A stretch of DNA of 64,000 bases, taken from contig OZ231127.1 of assembly GCA_965153355.1 (NCBI GenBank), positions 94,240,001 through 94,304,000 of the forward strand, written 5' to 3'. This DNA comes from Flaccisagitta enflata. Taxonomy: Eukaryota > Chaetognatha > Sagittoidea > Aphragmophora. Below are positions 60,549 through 64,000 of this stretch, one piece after another. How positions within the stretch are numbered: position 1 is the first letter of the stretch; each line of letters starts with the position of its first letter. The notes below the pieces were generated by a model. The model was not told the origin of the DNA and ran no database searches. It was given only the letters and a program-made list of their open reading frames with translations. The position numbers were made by a program, and so were the translations under genes.

Positions 60549-61252
60549 AGTGTTGGGGGGAAGGGGGATACGAAGGAGAAGAAGAAGGAGGAGAAAATTC
60601 CCCATACAGTGCGATGCATAAAAAAAGATACAAGCTAAAATTCATGTTTAAGGGACTTAAAATCAATTTTTTTATGTTTTTCTTGAGAGCATTAGAAAGT
60701 GCTTCAAAAGACGGAGACATTGCCACCAAGCCCAAAGAGTTTGATCAATTTGTTTAACTTCTATGATAAAACAAAGACAAGGTATCAAAAACAGCTATGA
60801 AAATTGTGACCTTTTTGCTGCTATCAAGAAAGGAATGTCTTCACTTAAATCAACATAACTCTTAAACAAATTGAGCTACAGATGCCAGATATGACTCAAT
60901 TGGAAGTTATTTTAAAGGGCTATCCAAATGTCATGGATTTTTATAAGTTCAAAGTCATTTCAAAGACTCTAGATATGATTAAAGTCAATTACAAGAGCCA
61001 TTTGAAGGTCTTGCATCAATTGACAACACCTATTTTTCAATTTAAGATAAAATCTAGTCAAATTGACCAAAATGTTTATGATTGGTGCCAATTACTTCAT
61101 TTCTTCCAACTCTTTGGATTCCTCATAGAAAAAAGTCTTTTAAGTGATTTTTGAGCATAAAAATCTTGAGTATAAAATTTGTATCTTTTTTTGTGCATCA
61201 CACTGTATGCATGAAAGCATAGGTCATCAACCCCTTTGGGGCCGCTGGCCAA
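60549..61252. mobile_element. Family F fragment interrupted by a TA-MITE
   Basis: GAGAAAATTCCCCATA (60589-60606) and TATGCATGAAAGCATAGGTC…TTTGGGGCCGCTGGCC (61206-61252) together form the GAAAATCCCCCATATG…GAAAGCATAGG end of family F, split at its TA. Confidence 0.78.
60607..61205. mobile_element. TA-type MITE nested in family F
   Basis: TA-flanked. CAGTGCGATGCATAAAAAAA then GATAC at left; GTATCTTTTTTTGTGCATCA then CACTG at right. 599 bp. A 90-codon frame (60882-61154) inside shows no known transposase motif. Confidence 0.85.
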
Positions 61253-61736
61253 AAGGATGTCTTTCAGATTCAGTTTTATGGAAAACCAAGAGTGGCGCGC
61301 GTATTAGCCAGTCAGTGAGGGCTAACAGGGCCCTCTTCCATCTATTTCAGTTTGGGTAGAATTAGGGAAATTGTTCCACCTAGCATATAACCATGTTTCA
61401 ATCTTTAAACACATTTTTTCTTAGTTTCAATACCTCAATTTTTTGTGTTTTCAAAACAGTAAGAAAGGTGATAAGATTACAAAGATATACAGATTTTTTC
61501 CCTTGCTGGCTGTAACTTTAGCGCTGTTTTCAAGCGTTTTGAAACGCAAAAATCTCATGGTTTTCAAACTTCAGAATTGCAAAGTTTTGAAACGGAGACT
61601 ATGCCTCAAAATTTGTTTCAAAAGTTGCGCATACTTGTGGTTTTGAAACGACAGTATAAGATCGTTTTAAAACTGCATAAGAACGTCCATTTCAAAACGG
61701 CTTTTTTAAGCATTTTTGTGACAAAAATTCATAATT
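61253..61736. other. GTTTTGAAAC-rich repeat region, right part
   Basis: Counterpart of 59940-60160; no gene. Confidence 0.45.
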
Positions 61737-61880
61737 TTTAATCGTGGACAAGCAACTCTATAAGCCACTTGTCCGTCCATCCATCCGTTGGTCCGTCGGT
61801 TACAAAGTCACTTTTCAAGGATTTCCGCTCCTGCCTACCCGTCCGCGACTAATGCTGCCGTGTAAACAGCCTTGTTGTTA
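61737..61880 (-). mobile_element. Family H element, compact
   Basis: TTTTTAATCGTGGACAAGCAAC and TCTATAAGCCAC, CCATCCATCCGTTGG, ACCCGTCCGCGACTAATGC, then CAGCCTTGTTG. Confidence 0.68.
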
Positions 61881-61994
61881 CAATAATCCACTTTTTTGCA
61901 TTTTTGAAACGATTTTTGGCGGTTTAATACGTTTAAAAGGAACGCCACGGAATATCTCGAAATTTGACTTTGTGGTTTTTTCACGGCAGCGGTC

Positions 61995-62328
<334 letters not shown>

Positions 62329-62337
62329 GTTTTGGCA

Positions 62338-62485
62338 GATCGATTTTATAGTAAGCGTTTATCTTTTGTTCTTACTTCCAAACATCATATGATTCACATC
62401 TATGAAACGACTTCTGGTGTAGACATTAGTCGATTGTATTTGATGACTATCTTTATTTACTCCCTTTTGTTGACTATCTCATTTT
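62338..62485 (+). CDS. Weak exon candidate after a GTT array
   Basis: TTGTTTTGGCAG could be an acceptor. The frame then reads DRFYSKRLSFVLTSKHHMI, HIYETTSGVDIS. The pattern FVLTSxxxMIHIYETTSG is like a beta-propeller blade strand pair (seen in clathrin-type and other WD-like propellers), but I cannot assign a family. No clear donor; the frame stops soon after. Confidence 0.25.
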
Positions 62486-62927
62486 GTTGACTAGATAATT
62501 GAGAGAGTGGGCGAAATCAGATACAGAAAATTGTGACGTACTGCGGGTCGAGGTTGTCGAATGTATGACGATGATGGTACCGTGTAAGCTATGGTTGTTT
62601 TTAGCGTCGTCAAGTTGTCGTAGGTGCCTTTTTTTCACAGTGTTAGATTTTCTTTTACCACGAAAAGTCATTAATCAATCAGTCAATTTTCTTTTATCAA
62701 AATGATTAATCAACAATTAGTGCTAACTATGGCAAAATAAAAAAAGACAGTAATTTTCAAAATGATATTGTGAGCTCATTTTTTGGAGCAGCTTTATAAT
62801 TTTCTAGACCAGTCCTCCGTCATTTTCTATGAGGTAATTACAAGCATACAGTTTAAAATAAACTACGCCTAAGCATCATATCAGTGATCAGCAAAATCTA
62901 CTCTCCTCGTTTTGTCCATAGACTGTA
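62486..62927. other. No gene recognised
   Basis: Unique sequence. Confidence 0.4.
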
Positions 62928-63083
62928 AAAGAATAAAAGACTAAATGTAAATTGTCTTGAAATATTTTGAAATGACTTAAAATGATGTAGAATGACGAAA
63001 AAAAAGTAAAGTGTGACGGACGGACCGACCGACAGAGAGACGGACAGAGCGGGTCATAGAGTCGCGTGCACGCGACTAAAAAC
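62928..63083 (+). mobile_element. Family H tail, decamer variant
   Basis: GACTTAAAATGATGTAGAATG, AAGTAAAGTGTGACGGACGG, ACCGACCGACAG, then hairpin GTCGCGTGCACGCGAC and TAAAAA. Confidence 0.75.
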
Positions 63084-63265
63084 CCGCACGGCAACGCAAT
63101 GGTGGAAGCAATTTGAAAGCATTTTCATGTCCATTGACACTCATTAATGTTGTTGTGCGGGTTTGTTAATCAAATATCGACCTCTGCTTGTCTCATTTCA
63201 TTCATGGTTACCTGTCTATTTCATTCTAAAAGATTCACTTTTCAAGCTCCTTGGGTAACTGCCCT
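63084..63265. other. No feature recognised
   Basis: Unique sequence. Confidence 0.4.
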
Positions 63266-63600
63266 ACTAGACAAGGGCGAATACACGTGCGGATACACTT
63301 GCTGATGGGCAGGAGCAGTAATATGGTACAGTAGATGTCGTCTAGACTTGGAAATATGGGGGAATTCATTACAAGAAAATAAATTTACTCAAGAGACTGA
63401 TATTTGGAATACAGACAAATAAAAGGATGCTTTGTTGCCCATGGGTGTTGGTTGCCATGGAAACACATTTTTATGTATTCATGCTAAAGTATCAACATTT
63501 TGAGAAATTTTTTTGGGGAATATTGTTTAAAACAAAATTTGCCACAACTTTCCCGCAGTATGTTCTGTAAGAATATTGCTCGTTTAGCCGTTGCACACTG
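63266..63600. mobile_element. Family H 5' fragment carrying a third CAGTAG-end MITE
   Basis: GGCGAATACACGTGCGG…GGGCAGGAGCAGTAATA is a family H 5' piece. After TA (63327-63328) comes CAGTAGATGTCGTCTAGAC then TTGGAAATATGGGGG, followed by sequence matching the reverse of 52655-52994 up to CTCGTTTAGCC (63591). The right end is missing or diverged. Confidence 0.68.
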
Positions 63601-64000
63601 GAAAATAGGGCATGCTTACCCGTCTGTACCATCTGTCTCGAGTCTGTGAGAGCAATGGTTTACATTTTTGTACAAAGAGGCCACCTCTTTTGATTGCCAG
63701 AAAGTGCAATGAAAACAAAAAACTCTCACTCCCCTGCAGCTCCTCCTGCCTCTCAGCTGTCTCTGCTGTTCCTCAGCTGCATTTTGGTCCCGTTTTTTAA
63801 GGGAAAAAATCGATGAAAGTTGCGATGATGGATTTCCATAATGCAATGAGCAGATATTGCAACTATTTTCCATGTGCTATAACTCCTAAAGTGATAAAAA
63901 GTGTATCTTCAGATTTTGAACCTAGAATCGTTATTGCCATAGCTACAGATAGAGCCTAGTCTTTCCATGGCAAAAGGCGGCAATGGATTTTTTTTCTGTC
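63601..64000. other. No gene recognised
   Basis: Unique sequence to the end of the window. Confidence 0.4.

Noticed and set aside
60882-61154. 90-codon frame MPDMTQLEVILKGYPNVMDF as a transposase
   Set aside because: It lies inside a 599-bp MITE and has no DDE/D-type motif or helix-turn-helix I can recognise.

Overview
This is a stretch of animal genomic DNA, intron-rich and repeat-rich. No bacterial gene organisation is present. Coding exons are short, flanked by GT..AG splice sites, and separated by kilobases of microsatellites, minisatellites, foldback elements and small DNA transposons. The species cannot be named from the sequence; a marine or other non-model invertebrate with high polymorphism would fit.

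The one gene I can assign is an EML5/EML6-type echinoderm-microtubule-associated-protein-like WD40 gene on the minus strand. Its exons join in frame with consistent phases. Upstream to downstream they are E (55432-55248), D2 (53596-53472), C2 (48932-48719), C'2 (47975-47899), B2 (46372-46213) and A2 (45584 to about 45381). The block D-C-C'-B-A then occurs a second time at 13751-1 (D1, C1, C'1, B1, and A1 cut by the window edge). The two blocks are nearly identical: about 10 substitutions in roughly 730 coding nt, only one of them amino-acid changing. They differ by many transposon insertions. This is either a very recent in-frame exon-block duplication or two uncollapsed haplotypes of one locus.

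The 31 kb between the blocks (14.4-45.1 kb) is mostly repeats. From left to right it holds an AT array, a large 145-bp hierarchical satellite (21.1-26.0 kb), several foldback MITEs, a 1-kb tandem duplication (32.8-34.8 kb) and long CT/CA microsatellites. It also contains one well-formed exon of an unidentified gene on the plus strand (18058-18702). The right flank (55.5-64 kb) carries more repeats, a possible coiled-coil ORF (59922-59512) and a weak exon candidate at 62336.

Two patterns stand out. First, tandem arrays are anchored on the splice sites of the EML gene. Three exons (A, B, D) have their 3' splice site plus the first 27-62 nt of exon amplified as 52-, 80- and 65-bp arrays. The donor of D is triplicated, and other donors and acceptors run straight into microsatellites. 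Second, a very abundant short element (at least 25 copies, here 'family H') has a 5' subterminal motif, an internal GGAC/CCGT microsatellite and a 3' stem-loop followed by CTAAAA. The subterminal motif and both stem arms change together between copies. This architecture resembles non-autonomous Helentron/DINE-like elements. Comparing the two EML blocks also supplies natural empty sites that fix the ends of a hAT-like element (8-bp target duplication) and a Tc1/mariner-type MITE (TA target).
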